Numbered from the stretch's first letter, positions 25,970 through 38,205 are shown. The stretch: DNA of 64,000 nucleotides from Erpobdella octoculata (GCA_963978895.1 OZ022238.1:35662270-35726269); one strand, 5' to 3'. Translations and numbers: made by a program. The notes: a model not told the origin generated them from the sequence alone.

Positions 25970-27227
25970 TCAGACCCTCTCCGTCCTGGTAATGATCTCC
26001 ATCACACTCTCAAACTTCAAATCTCCATGATCATTCGCCTGAACCTCTTTTGCAATCCCTTCACCCAGAGCTTTCTTGAGAGCATCTCTACTGCTGGCAT
26101 AGACCATTTTTTGTTTTATCTTGGCTTTTTCTGGACTCCTGATTAGAAAATGTTTTAACATATACAAACATGTCAAATAACAAAGAAATAACAAATTAGC
26201 TCATTTAATTTACCACATATAGAACACTAGTTTGTTCCTCAATTGGTTGTCTTTAGTCGTATATTCAACATCATACACGGCATATCTGCACTCCAATTGT
26301 TGTTCTGCTTCCATCAGGTCAGCCAGAAAGTCTTTATAATCAGCTTCTATTTGGACAAAAATGAGAATTTTTTTAGATAGAAATTTATTAGTGGTTAAGA
26401 ACTCTCCCAGTTCCTAAGAAATCATTACATTGCATTAGTATCAACTTATCTTATAATGCAAACTCTTATATTTCATGACTTTTTCCAGTTATGGTATAAT
26501 CCGGTTTTATGAAATTCGCTTAAATTTTTGCCTCATCCTGGGTTGTTGATTATAAGCTCATACAGAGTGACAAGGTTATATGAGCAGTAAAGATTCAACT
26601 AGGTTAAACACGCCCACACTCGATCACTCAAAATTACAATATGTTTTACTAAAACTTGAATGATTCAGTCAGATGGTTGCTTAAAAATCCCAATTCTTTC
26701 ATTTTTGTTTATAAATAATTTTAATTATATTTATTTGATAAACACAAGAAGATTATCATTTTGAAGTTATTACTGCTCGTGCAATGTGACAACTTGAACA
26801 AATTCAAGAGTATAACGGATTATTTTATTCATTTGCAAAGCATTACCAGCAAAATAAAACAGTTTAAATTACATATTTGGATATATAGAAAAGGCTTGTC
26901 CAATTTATGCAACCTATATTTATTACTTATTTAATCTAATCAAACAATTTAAATATATTGTACTTTCAAATTTGCTTTACAATTTGTTTGTTTCCCTGGA
27001 CCACCAAATTTTTGGTAAGCAATGCCACATCATAAAATTAACCAGTATGCTTGAGACAAACTGTACAATAACAATTAAAAATTTACTGCACCTGGTTCAG
27101 CTTTTTTCATCACTTGGATCATCCTCATATCTGGAGTTAAATTAAAAATGATGTAACGATATTTATGACCCATCTTCACTTCCTGGAACACTGTCTTGCA
27201 TTCATCACTCACTTGAACTCCAGAAGC
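25970..27227 (-). CDS. Cofilin / actin-depolymerising factor
   Basis: Small cytoplasmic protein that severs and depolymerises ADP-actin filaments. Exons (minus): 27092-27227, 26214-26346 and 25970-26138, with GT-AG borders and consistent phases; 438 nt which, with an upstream ATG, make 146 codons before the stop, the usual family length. It reads ASGVQVSDECKTVFQEVKMG, HKYRYIIFNLTPDMRMIQVM, then EADYKDFLADLMEAEQQLEC, KLVFYMWSPEKAKIKQKMVY (the long actin-binding helix region) and ends ITRTERV. The Ala-Ser-Gly start puts Ser at position 3, the site that LIM kinases phosphorylate in relatives. An intron directly after the ATG is common in animal cofilin genes; here the initiator exon is probably at 33166. 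The gene converges on PAM16. Confidence 0.93.
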
Positions 27228-27591
27228 CTTCAAATTGTAATACTCACAATTATATCTAGAGTTATATATGTAAAAATCAGATAACAATGATAGTTGAAAA
27301 CTTGTGTGGAGTCCTGAACTAATTAATTTCAATTACTAATTAAACACAGAATGTATGTTACTAATTTTTCACCTATTTCAATTATGGCTTATATGAAATC
27401 AAATGAAATAGAATTAAACAAAATATTTGACTAATTCTAACAAACCAAGAAAATAATTCAACAAACACTAAAATAAAATCAACAGCACCAGTAGCCTGCT
27501 AGAGTTGAAGATTTTTTAAATTTAAAGCATGCAGTGGTTAACAATGAACTTTTGCCTAAACTGATTTTTCTTGATGGTCTGACATGAATAG

Positions 27592-29116
27592 TAAGCTTCT
27601 GCGTCCCGTTATTTTTTTGGAACAATACAATACGATACGATACGATTTCTGAAATTTGCCTCGAATTAAACGATACGATACGAGACGCCTCGAACAATAA
27701 CGATACGATATCGGGATCTCGACTGATAAATATATAAAAATTTACCAAATTTAATTTTTTTTTACAACTTGAAATAAGTTTCATTTGTTTAGTTTCGGTA
27801 CATCTATTTTTCTAAATTTAGATTCTAAATAAAACGCTACCGCCGATAGCAAGTATTTATTTACTTTATTTAGTACGCATTATGCGGTAGTTTATCAATT
27901 TAATTAAATGATTTTACTTGCCGATAAAAAAAAATTAAAATTATTTTTTCAAGTAATTGAAAAGTAGAAAACCTTCTAGCACACCAAAAGAGACATTTTT
28001 AGGCAATTCAATAGTGAAAGTGGAAAAACCAATGGAGATAGAAATAGATTGCAGATTACTGAGATTGAGATTACTAGATTACTAAGATAAAATTAAAATG
28101 ATACTGTTTCCCGCAGTCTTTGCATCTGGCAAGATTTACTTCTACATCCTTGTCATTGACTTTCTGTGTGACCATCTCTTCCTCAAAGTACTCCCAGATT
28201 TGACCCCGGTGACACGTCATGATAATGATGACAAACACGAGAATGTGCCTCTATGCAAGAATTAAGAAAGTGAAAAAAAACCCAGCGTGTTTATTTATAG
28301 GCGATGGCGAATGCGGTTAGCAGCAATAGCAAGAAAGAAGCTGAGAAAGTTTCGAATTCCAGCTGCAGACGATACGGGCTACGGCACTGTCGTGCACACT
28401 ACAGGTGGCACACACATACTCACACACAACCAAGAATATCATCGAGATTATAAAGATATATCTTAGATGAGCTACTATTACGGTCAATTACGGATATCGA
28501 AACACTAAAATAATCATTCCAATTCTATGTAACAAATTTTAAAAAATAAGTTTATGAAACAGACTAAACCAAAACATAAACATAGAATGATCATTACTAT
28601 TACATTACTCATTATTCTCATTAATAATAATAGTCATCGATGTCAGCGAGTACGATTGCCTTGTAGGGCTTGTAGTATCAGTAGTATGCAGAGCTCGACT
28701 AGCAGCCTAAGAGGAGCGTGGCTTTTTTGCTGCCGGTTTCCAGACTAAAAATAGTAAATAATGGGGCTACAGGCTGTCTGGAAAACCGAATTTAAAGTGG
28801 GGATGATAATAGTTATAAACTTCTGTCAATAGGTAGATTAATTAATCAATGTTGATGAATCAATTGCAAATATTCACAGTTGTGACAATCGTTAATTAAA
28901 TATGTATGACATTCGTTATTTATTGGAAAATATTTTTAAAAAATCTTGATATTTTTTCGGGATTTTTATCAGGAATGAAATTCTTAGTATCGCTAATTAT
29001 ATAGATACGAGACTTCTTCCGCAGGCTGTATCGTTTCAATGGCGATACGGGATCTCCCGTATCGTTTTGAAATCTCGATTGAATTCGAGATAACGATATC
29101 GGGACGCAGATGCTTA
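27592..29116. mobile_element. Non-autonomous hAT element with a BED-finger remnant (TCGTATCG family, copy 1)
   Basis: The 17-bp terminal repeats (taagcttctgcgtcccg; right end the inverse of taagcatctgcgtcccg) are flanked by the perfect 8-bp duplication atgaatag at 27584-27591 and 29117-29124. Both subterminal zones are rich in cgatacgatacg-type motifs (27630-27720 and 29025-29100). The length is 1525 bp. A BED-type zinc-finger piece lies on minus at 28096-28250. A second copy in opposite orientation is at 48518-49897. It is inserted in the probable first intron of cofilin. Confidence 0.95.
28096..28250 (-). pseudogene. BED zinc-finger remnant inside hAT copy 1
   Basis: The minus strand reads RGQIWEYFEEEMVTQKV, then DKDVEVNLARCKDCGKQYHF: the aromatic W-E-Y-F start and C-x2-C pair of a BED finger. 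The frame ends before the H-x-H half. No catalytic transposase domain accompanies it. Copy 2 of this element lacks the segment. Confidence 0.65.
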
Positions 29117-29124
29117 ATGAATAG

Positions 29125-32100
29125 TAAATAGTTCCTCGAATGGTTCTATTTATCGTCTTTACAATTTGTTGTTTCCCACTGTTTAGTTCTAGTAAAACTT
29201 TTTTTTCTTGTGTATGTAACGGCACATTTTCTGCTTTTCAACTTTTATAAGTAGAAAAAGGGGAATGACGCTAATGAATAAGAACCTTTACCTGCGCAGT
29301 AACTAACTGCTAACTCTGCATGCATCGCCAACAGGGACTTCTATACTTCCAAAATCAGATCATTTTCAGCCTCCATAAATAAACAAACTAGGGTACAAAT
29401 TTCTCTCCTTGTTTTATGCTTTTTTAACAAACTTTTATTCAAGTTACAATCTCCATTTGTGGGTGGCTTTCTCTTTACGCAAATCTTGTAAGTAAAATTT
29501 GACCAGCTTTTTGACCAGTTAGGAAGCTGAAACTTTCAGCATAGCTTTATATTGGATGACAACACATGATTCAATTAAAAAAACCAACTTAATTTGAATA
29601 TCTTAACTATTTCTAAATCGAGTGTATTTGAAATAAAAGTTTGTTCCTTTACTTGTTAACTTTCACTTGCCTGGATGTCCGCTGACGTTTTAAAGTTCGG
29701 AAGATCATTATAAAGTTCACCCATTTCAAAAATATTTAGTTTAATTAAACGAAAATAAAATTTAAAAAGCAAACATTATTAAAAAATAAATTAAAGAAGC
29801 AAATGATAATGACAACAACAATTTCATCGTCATAGTAACTATAAACATCTTTTGTTTACTATTCACCGTGGTAATATTTTTACAATACGATGTCGCTATG
29901 AAAATTTTTATCTTAAAAGCATGTTTTTAATATTTTATATTACTTTCATTAGTATTTCATCTAACGTGTAGTCCACAGACATGCTGCTTTTTTACATAAT
30001 TTTTATATAATTTTCATTTATTTAGAATTCTTTTTAAAATATATAGTGTTAATATTTAATTTAACTTTAGTATGAAAGTCCAACACAAAAATACCACAAA
30101 CTTTGAACCATTTTGAACAAAAAGGTTAATTACAAGCAGCTTTGTTCAAATTTAGATAGTTATGCAGCACACTTCAATGGTACGTCAATTAATGATAATG
30201 AAACCAAACAAGATTAAATTGACGTTATGTTCAAGTAGAACTTCAAGACCACTACTGTCAAGAGGGCAAGAATTTTGTGAATAGGAAGTAGGGAAGCCTC
30301 TGCCTCCCTGATTTTGAAATGGGTCTTTGTTCACTTTTAAGAAGGCCCGGTTTGACTTAGAATTTGGTCCTACTTTACTTTAGTATAACAAACTTGGACT
30401 ATATTGGATAAAATAATTAGGGGTAAGGGGGATGAACATTTCATAATAGTTAAAAATGCCAGTCTCTGCTAAAATAAATAAATTTATTGAATTTAGAAAA
30501 ATGATTACAAGTTAAAATTAATAAAAGTCAATTCACTGAAAAAGTATTAGTTGAAATAACATGGTCAATTAAAATTCCAGTAAATTTAAAAATTGACCAC
30601 CTTTTCCTTTTAAACTTTTAACATCGCACAAGCGGTCTTAGTACACAATGGAAAAGCTCATTTAGTGCGTTTTTATGTTTGTGATAATTATAAAACAGGA
30701 TTTATTTACTCATTCATGAATTTTATTTGAAACTTATGAATCATTCACAAGTCACTTATGAGGCATATCGCCCCCCTCTGACACTTCACAAATGAAACCT
30801 CTGAGAGTCCTCAGTCATTAGCTATTTTATTTAGTCTTAAAAAAAGAAGTCTTCTGAAAATTTTTATAAAAGTATGCGACGACTTACTCCTAAAGGAAAA
30901 ACTAAGGTTTTCAGTTTTTTTAAAGAAAAATATACGACTGGAACAGTTTGGTGTTATTAGAATAAAATGTTGGAACATGGGATCTTTCAATATCTTGCCT
31001 CTCCAGTACTGCTCCAAGGTTTATGAAATGACATCCTTGATCTCTTTGTTTCTCAGCGGTGTTGAGAGAGTAGCGAATCTGTCAATGATTTTGTCCACTG
31101 TAATTCTTCCAAAAGAGTTGTGTTTGTTGACAAGTGCATATTATGGGTACAGCTTTATATCTTTTGAGACAGAAAACTTCATTCCTTTATGGTTATGTTG
31201 ATGATTCTCTGGATCTGCTCAACTTATTTGATGGAACAGCATAATTTATACATTGTTTTTCTATCCAATAGGATGTTTTATTCATCAAACTAAAAAAACC
31301 CATAAACAAACCGGAATCGAAATGAGTCATGTCATGTTCCCTTTCATACAAACCATCAGTGTACTGATGTTTAAGCGAAAAGTTAGTTCCAAATGGAGAT
31401 GTTCAAATTGTGAAACGGATCGAATTAGTCATCCCAGATAAAATAAGGGTAATCATGGAGAAATTACAGAAATTAGAGAAATAGAGAAAAAACAGAAATT
31501 ACTATTTATAGCGCAGACAAGAAATATTTACAGCGCTTAAAAAAAAATTATTAGCAAAAGTAACACAAAAATAGTATTCACGCAGTCAAAATAACATTAT
31601 TTACAGAAAAAATGTAAGTTTATTTAAGTCCGAACTGTTCTTCATAGAATGTTAAACATGATAGTTTTCAATTAAGGCACACAAATTAATTCATACTTTT
31701 TTTTTAAAATAAGTATTTTTTTAAAAATTGTTTTATAAAAACTCGCACAATAAATTTATTTGACAACTAATTTATTTGACATTTCATTTCGCTTCACCTT
31801 TACTTAGTTCACTGTTTATGAACCTAGTTTTTCCTACTACCTGGCGGTTTTCTGTCATTAACTTCTTCTTTAATTATATTTTCAATAAATTATTTGGATC
31901 ATCCGATTGGTAATTTTATTCTGTTTCTAATTATATTAATTTTATATTAAAAAAATAATTAACAACACCGAAAATAATTTCTGCACCTTTTCTCCATGAT
32001 TACCAAAATAAGATTATCATTAAATCTTAATTACAACATTTCGGGTTAAGGATGAGAAGCCAATCGTCGTTTAGTTCTACTTCAACTTTAAATATAAGTT

Positions 32101-32326
32101 AAGTTTTTTATTTTTTCCTTACCATCTTTTTCTTTCTTCCTCCGTTTTGCCCTGCGAAAATGGGCCGGACTACTGTATAGTTATGCGGTATTTGGGTATT
32201 AAGCTACACGGAAAAGCTGATTTTCAAATGTTAAACTAAAAATTAAATAGTGACTAACTAAGCTAAACAAACAAGTCACAAGTCCACAAGTGTTTGATAA
32301 CCAAAACGTCACATGGAAAAAATGCG
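29125..32326. other. AT-rich intronic/intergenic sequence with one decayed coding stretch
   Basis: On minus, 30811-31200 reads with interruptions: HNHKGMKFSVSKDIKLYP, stop, YALVNKHNSFGRITVDKIID..., then MEQYWRGKILKDPMFQHFIL. The codon-like character and spaced stops suggest a pseudogene of a mobile-element or other protein that I cannot name. The rest shows no gene apart from the candidate exon entered separately. Confidence 0.35.
29671..29724 (-). other. Candidate alternative first coding exon of cofilin (GC donor)
   Basis: A minus-strand ATG opens 18 codons, MGELYNDLPNFKTSADIQ, ending CAG/GCAAGT, the typical consensus of GC-AG introns. Splicing to the cofilin acceptor at 27227 would keep phase 0 and give SADIQ-ASGVQVSDEC. 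I have no evidence of expression. Chance or a relic of another gene is possible. Confidence 0.3.
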
Positions 32327-33066
32327 GGTAAAGTTTCCCTTGGACGGCCCGTGCCGAAAAATAATCGTATTATTTTTATTTTGTCACAATAACATAAAAG
32401 AACAAATTTAATACCAATTTTAATTTAAAAAAAAACATTTATCGTAATTTGAGAGACTTTGAAAACGTAAGTAGTACCCTTCCAAGCCCTATTTACATCG
32501 TAGTTGTGAGTGGTGAGGTACGATGATCGTATGAATGAAATGAATAAAAAATAAATAAAATTAGTTTATAATAAAATTTTATTTAAAAAAAAAACTATCA
32601 GTTGTAAATAATAAATTCCATTAAAATTTTAAAACTCACCGCCCGGTAACTCGGGACGGTTTGCAAGAAGTAAGAAAATTGGAAATTATTAAACTAAGTT
32701 AACTTCTTTAAATAAACAAAATTTCAAATTTTTAATGAAAAAAAACTAAAAAATAAATGTTAAAAAAAGTAGTTTATTCGAAGCAACGTCGAAATTTGAA
32801 TATTTGTAAGCGAACATTGTGTATTTGCGTCGTTTAAACTTTTCCTTCAAATCCTTCGTTTAAACTTTTCCTTAAAACTCAAACGTACATAAATTATAAT
32901 TACATTATTTATTTTTTTATATGACATTTTCCCATTTTAAATAAATTACTTATACTAATTATCATAATTTTTAAACTAGTGTTTACTTTTAATCGTGTTT
33001 ATAGTTAATTATAGCCGAGAACTATGTATTAATCCGCCACACGGGCCGTCCAAGGGAAACTTTACC
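32327..33066. mobile_element. 740-bp TIR DNA transposon, superfamily unclear
   Basis: The 27-bp perfect inverted ends start ggtaaagtttcccttggacg and finish at 33066, and are flanked by the 8-bp duplication aaaatgcg at 32319-32326 and 33067-33074. It has no coding capacity. A GG start with an 8-bp duplication does not match typical hAT ends (CAG/TAG) and would fit Merlin-like or another 8-bp superfamily. A diverged relative lies at 19025-19490. Confidence 0.9.
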
Positions 33067-33165
33067 AAAATGCGTTTATCTTCATGTCTCTCAACTACAA
33101 TAACCTTACAAGACAACGCAAAAAAGTAAACTAAAAATATAATAAGACAACTGAAATGGTCTTAC

Positions 33166-33300
33166 CATGATCAGAACAAAAGCAAGTAGATATTCGTCCC
33201 CAGTTTCTAATCGGCAATCATTCGGCGCAATACAACGCGAACACCAAGTTTTATAAGAGCGAACGAGTATGACTAATGACCGACAGTCGTTCAAGGAAAA
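33166..33300 (-). other. Probable 5' UTR exon of cofilin ending in the initiator ATG
   Basis: On minus the sequence before GTAAGACC ends 'ttgttctgatcATG' (ATG at 33166-33168), so the exon would supply only the start codon. Joining it to GCT TCT GGA at 27227 gives M-A-S-G-V, the canonical cofilin start. The upstream 130 bp are locally less AT-rich with several CG dinucleotides, as might be expected near a promoter. The implied intron of about 5.9 kb contains two mobile elements. Inferred from splice logic only. Confidence 0.45.
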
Positions 33301-34319
33301 CCGCGCAAAAGTTTTGCAACGAAATAACTTTAAAAAAAAAATTTAAATCGCATTGTCATCTCATTTAATTTATTTAAAAACACGTTTAATCTTTCGGCTG
33401 TAATAAATTACAATGCATTCACATTTCAATTCCAAAGATTTTTCACTCAGAAAATATAAAAAACAAAAAAAACACGATTTTAAGTTGTTTGCAAGATAAA
33501 ACCACATCACCATGTAGCTACCTCATGAGCAAGCGAATTCGTTTCCAGAAAGATTTAATGAAATACTGACGTTAGGAGAGCGTCTTTATGCCAGTATGGT
33601 CTCAACTCAACGATAAAAGAAGTTGATCTTTGCGGCATAAATAAATTGTCGTTTAATTTTATTTTTTGAAATTTTTAGGAATCTGCTGATCAAGTTTGCT
33701 TTTGAAATGATGGTGGAGCTTGCGGTAATTTGTGTTGGTATGAATATTATTTGCGGCGGATTAATGGGTTTACGGTTTTAAACAATTTAAATTATAAAAT
33801 AAGTTATAACAATTAGCTTTAATATCCTGACGACAAAATGTAATTCACTGAAAAACAGAAGAGTAGCAGAGTCAAAACGAGCAAGCTGTAGCCCCACTGT
33901 AATTTGCAGACACGTGATTCACCGTCAACACACTATAGTCATGCCCATATATAGGCATAACCGTTCCCGTCTCCTTAAAAGGGAAATATTGCGGCAAAAC
34001 GATCTAACTAGTCCAGCCTTCAGCCTCTACAGCGTTAACAAGATATTGTATTGAAAAAGAATATAACACACGCTTTTTAGAAAGAATGCTCTAAATATCT
34101 TTGTTATTATTTTTTCCAATCTTCGCTGTTTTTTTGTTAATTGAATTGCATGATCTTTTTTGCTGTCTTAAGAAACTTTCACTGCGAATTTTTATCGTAA
34201 AACATATTCTTTCGCACGAGTAAATTGAAATGAACAAAAGGTCAGGGGTGGCCATTGGCGGATCCAGCCAACTTTGGAGGGGGCAAGTTTGAGCCGGAAT
34301 ACACAAGGCTGTAGTCAAT
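33301..34319. other. AT-rich spacer, no gene seen
   Basis: No coding stretch is supported. If the cofilin first exon at 33166 is right, its promoter lies at the left end of this region. Confidence 0.4.
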
Positions 34320-35250
34320 GTAGTAAAGGGATGGAGAATGCTGGGCAGAGTAAAAGCCATGTGTTTTGATACCACAGCATCAATTACTGGTTCTCATGCT
34401 GGAGCTTGTCCATTAAATGAAATCAAATTCAATACAAGTCTTTGTATCTTTCCTGTCGCCACCATGTTCATGAAATCATTCTCGCCGATGTCTTCAAACA
34501 TGCATTCGGTCCATGAAGTTCTCCCGAGATTGGCCTAATCAAGCGTTTCTGTGATAAATAGTTTTTTTTATTGATAAACCAAATTTTAAGAATGTTCTCC
34601 AAGATCCATTTTGTACAGAAATTCTGACAGCTCATAGTGACTTACGAATGGAAGCAATTGAATTTGCAAAAAACACACTAATATCCTGCAGCCAGACACG
34701 CGATGATTACGGTGAGCTACTTGAGCTGACCATCATTTTCCTGGGGTACACTTCCCCACGTAGCATTCGAATGATGGCTCAGGGTGCCATCAATCAGGCC
34801 AGGTTTTATACACTATCAAAATATGGATGTTAAAAAATCAGTTCCAAGTGACTGCACGTGAGGAGATGGCAATCCAAGATCGCCAAGATGTCAGCCTGTT
34901 TGCTACTCTTTTGTACACTAAGGCCTGGACATCTTGTCCAAATGCTACTGCAAAATGACCTGATTTTCCTCAAATCGCTGGTAAAATATAAGGCCATAAA
35001 TGCACAGATTTCGACCGCAGATTCCAAGACTTTCTCCAGCCAGTTATGGTACATAAGTGAAGAACTGGTGGGCTTAGCTTTCTTTGACAGCAACACATAC
35101 AATAACACGAAAAGAAAGATGATTGGCGCACTTCAACATTCTGGACTGAACAAACCACAGAAACGTTTCCAAGTGGAGCTGAGCAGTATTGACAGCAAAC
35201 AGAAGACTTCTCATCTATCTGAAACGGTCCATCGGTCTGACAATTAAAGT
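34320..35250 (+). pseudogene. Transposase-derived protein remnant (CFDTTAS...GACPL type)
   Basis: Three open stretches in order, 34338-34538, 34648-34833 and 34858-35247, read VKAMCFDTTASITGSHAGAC, then REAIEFAKN-like and SQTRDDYGELLELTIIFLG, then LWYISEELVGLAFFDSNTYN-NTKRKMIGAL. These belong together as one protein broken by frameshifts. They resemble a widespread uncharacterised DDE/hAT-like family of invertebrate genomes known to me from memory only; the exact superfamily is not assigned. The hAT element at 35284 was inserted just downstream. Confidence 0.5.
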
Positions 35251-35544
35251 TTAACGGAAATTTTTTTGACTAATTGTAGTCTCCAGTGATGGGCACCAAC
35301 TACTTCAATTGTAGTTACAACTACATGCCAACTACCTCATGACAGAAGTAGTTATAACTACATGTTAACTACTTTAGAAGAGAGGTAGTTATAACTAGTT
35401 TGTTAACTACTACTAAAGTAGTTAACTACTTTCCAACTACTTTTTAACTACTCGTATATTTATAAAACATGTACTGTAAGATATAAAAACACAACAACAA
35501 AAAATAAATTTGCATTTAATAATTTTTTTAAAGAATAATAATGA

Positions 35545-35700
35545 TTGTTAACTAAATATAATAAAAACAAAGTATTTTTAAGCAAATATAATAAAAACAA
35601 AGTATTTTTAAACAAATTTAATAAAAACAAAGTATTTTTAAGCAAATATAATAAAAACAAAGTATTTTTAAGCAAATTTAAAAAAAAAACAAAGTGTTTA
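35545..35700. repeat. 32-bp minisatellite, about 5 units
   Basis: Tandem units of the form aataaaaacaaagtattttt-aagcaaatat with few changes, inside the hAT element. The last unit is interrupted by the Helitron-like insertion at 35701. Confidence 0.85.
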
Positions 35701-36883
35701 TCTATATATATATAAATGAATGTTTGTATTTATGTTAATGTCCTTTATGCATTGCTACACCATTCATCCGATCGTAATGAAATTTTCACACAACCTTGAG
35801 AGTCAATGAAAATCAAAACTAAAAAAAAATTTTTTGAAATCCGTCACAAAATGAGCGGAGCGGAGCGGGTGAGCGAGCTGGAACTATATATATATATGTA
35901 TGTGCGTATGTATGTGTGTATGTATGTATGTGTATGTGCATGTATGTGTGTCTGTGTGTGTGTTTATGTATGTACTAGCGGAGATACCCGGCGTTGCCCA
36001 GGTTTTTTGAGGTTTTTCTAATGTTTGTCTCTTTCTCTCCCGTTTCCTTTCCCACCTGCTTTCCCACTCCTGTTAGCTTTTCCGTTTTCGGTCGTTTTCC
36101 CACTGCCGGTCGCTTTCCCGCTCCCGGTCGCTTTCCCGCTCCCGGTCGCTTTCCCGCTCCCGGTCGTTTTCCCGTCCCGGTCGCTGCCCCGTTCCCGCTC
36201 ACGTTTGCTCTCCCATTCCCGCTCACGCTTGCTTTTCTGTTCCCGCTCGCTGTCCGTTCCGGGTGCTTTCCCGTTTCTATAATAGACAAACTAACCCACA
36301 AACATTCATATATATATATATATAGTCTTAGCAAATCTATTTTGCGTTTTATAGGCTAACAGAAGTTATGAAAGAATGTAAAAGAGAAAATGAGCGGGAA
36401 CGGAAACGGGAACGGGAGAGCTACCGTGACCGGGAATGGGAGAGCAAGCATGACCGGGAACGGGAGAGCAAGCGTGAGCGGGAACGGGAAAGCGACCGGA
36501 AACGGGAAAGCGACCGGGAACGGGAAAGCGACCGGGAACGGGAAAGCGACCGAGAACGGGAAAGCGACCGGGAACGGGAAAGCGACCGGGAACGGGAAAG
36601 CGACCGGGAACGCGGAAAGCGACCGGGAACGCGGAAAGCGACCGGGAACGCGGAAAGCGACTGGAATCGGGAGAGCAAGCTTGGAAGGAAACGCGAGCAA
36701 GAGAGAAAATCGATAACAGAACTTCTGAGCGGGAAAGCGACCGGGAGCTGGAAAACGACCGAGAGCGGAAATGCGACCGGGAACGCTACGAAAACGGGAA
36801 AGTGGAGAAGGGAACGGGAGCGAGAGAGACAAACATTAGAAAAACCTCTAAAAACCCCGGGCAACGCCGGGTAACCCCGCTAG
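35701..36883 (+). mobile_element. Helitron-like unit 1 of a head-to-tail pair
   Basis: It starts TCTATATATATATAAATGAA after an A, has the family block (gcattgctacaccattcat) and 'atgagcggagcggagcggg', then a (TATG)n-type tract and an inverted smaller copy (35975-36324), then an array of CGGGAACGGGAAAGCGAC units (36400-36660). It closes with 'aaaaacctctaaaaacccc', hairpin CCCGGGCAACGCCGGG and CTAG at 36880-36883. The next base begins unit 2 with TC. Long Arg/Ser/Pro/Phe-rich open frames on both strands are products of the minisatellite and were not called as genes. Confidence 0.85.
35975..36324 (-). mobile_element. Inverted smaller Helitron-like copy nested in unit 1
   Basis: Read on minus it has the 3' hairpin (CCTGGGCAACGCCGGG) and ends CTAG at 35975-35978. 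Its minisatellite body is shorter, and it starts in the (AT) run after 'atgaatgtttgtgggttag'. The corresponding copy in unit 2 is at 37153-37481. Confidence 0.8.
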
Positions 36884-38008
36884 TCTATATATATAAAAAT
36901 GAATGTTTGTATATATATTAATGTCCTTTAGGCATTGCTACACCATTCATCCGATCGTAATGAAATTTTCACACAACCTTGAGAGTCAAGGGGAAAGTCA
37001 AATAAAAAAAAATTTGAAATCCGTCACAAAATGAGCGGAGCGGAGCGGGTGAGCGAGCGGGAACTATATATATATGTATGTGCGTATGTATGTGTGTATG
37101 TATGTATGTGTATGTGCATGTATGTGTGTCTGTGTGTGTGTTTATGTATGTACTAGCGGAGATACCCGGCGTTGCCCGGGTTTTTTAGAGGTTTTTCTAA
37201 TGTTTGTCTCTTTCTCTCCCGTTTCCTTTCCCACCTGCTTTCCCACTCCCGTTCGCTTTCCCGTTTTCGGTCGTTTTCCCGCTCCCGGTCGCTTTCCCGC
37301 TCCCGGTCGCTTTCCCGCTCCCGGTCGCTTTACCACTCCCGGTCGCTTTCCCGCTCACGTTTGCTCTCCCATTCCCGCTCACGCTTGCTTTTCCGTTCCC
37401 GCTCGCTGTCCGTTCCGGGTCGCTTTCCCGTTTCTATAATAGACAAACTAACCCACAAACATTCATATATATATATATATAGTCTTAGCAAATCTATTTT
37501 ACGTTTTATAGGCTAACAGAAGTTATGAAAGAATGGAAAAGAAAAAATGAGCATGAACGGGAGAGCAACCGTGACCGGGAATGGGAGAGCAAGCATGACC
37601 GGGAACGGAGAGCAAGCGTGAGCGGGAACGGGAAAGCGACCGGGAACGGGAAAGCGACCGGGAACGGGAAAGCGACCGGGAACGGGAAAGCGACCGGGAA
37701 CGGAAAAGCCACCGGGAACGGGAAAGCGACCGGGAACGGGAAAGCGACCGGGAACGGGAAAGCGACCGGGAACGCGGAAAGCGACTGGAATCGGGAGAGC
37801 AAGCTTGGAAGGAAACGCGAGCAAAAGAGAAAATCGATAACAAAACTTCTGAGCGGGAAAGCGAACGGGAGCTGGAAAACGACCGAGAGCGGAAAAGCGA
37901 CCGGGAACGCGACGAAAACGGGAAAGTGGAGAAGGAAACGGGAGCGAGAGAGACAAACATTAGAAAAACCTCTAAAAAACCCCGGGCAACGCCGGGTAAC
38001 CCCGCTAG
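36884..38008 (+). mobile_element. Helitron-like unit 2 of a head-to-tail pair
   Basis: It begins TCTATATATATAAAAATGAA immediately after the CTAG of unit 1, with no spacer. It has the same internal order, including the nested minus-strand copy, and ends CCCGGGCAACGCCGGG...CTAG at 38005-38008 followed by T. It is 1125 bp against 1183 bp for unit 1, the differences being in repeat number (for example fewer CGGGAA/AGCGAC units at 37620-37780). Confidence 0.85.
37153..37481 (-). mobile_element. Inverted smaller Helitron-like copy nested in unit 2
   Basis: Same structure and position as the nested copy in unit 1: CTAG at 37153-37156, hairpin GCCCGGGTTT side and cccggcgttgcc side, pyrimidine-rich array, and end in the (AT) run near 37481. 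Its presence in both units shows that the nesting came before the duplication. Confidence 0.8.
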
Positions 38009-38025
38009 TTGATACATAAAGGTTG

Positions 38026-38205
38026 AATGACAAAGTTCAAAATTTGTTAAAACTGGAACGGCTTTTCAGAAAAACCATACGGTCAAATAAAGTGTCACTC
38101 ATTTTGCACCTTCGAGGTGTCAAAATCATACCAGCCATACTAAACAAACGTTCAACAGCTGCACTGCTTGGAAGAGTAGAATTGGCTTTTATGAAAGCTC
38201 ATTCT
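38026..38205 (-). pseudogene. hAT transposase C-terminal fragment
   Basis: The minus strand reads FIKANSTLPSSAAVERLFSM, AGMILTPRRCKMSDTLFDRM, then VFLKSRSSFNKF and a stop. This is the hAT dimerisation domain, the only coding remnant of the 35284-38465 element. Confidence 0.85.

Noticed and set aside
33106..33294. 62-codon frame MNDCRSLVILVRSYKTW as a protein
   Set aside because: More plausibly the 5' UTR exon of cofilin read in a chance frame; the splice donor after ATG explains the site better.
35806..38019. Long Arg/Ser/Gly and Pro/Phe/Leu open frames on both strands (up to 175 codons)
   Set aside because: They are translations of the CGGGAA/AGCGAC minisatellite in Helitron-like units; similar-length frames occur on both strands and in several frames.
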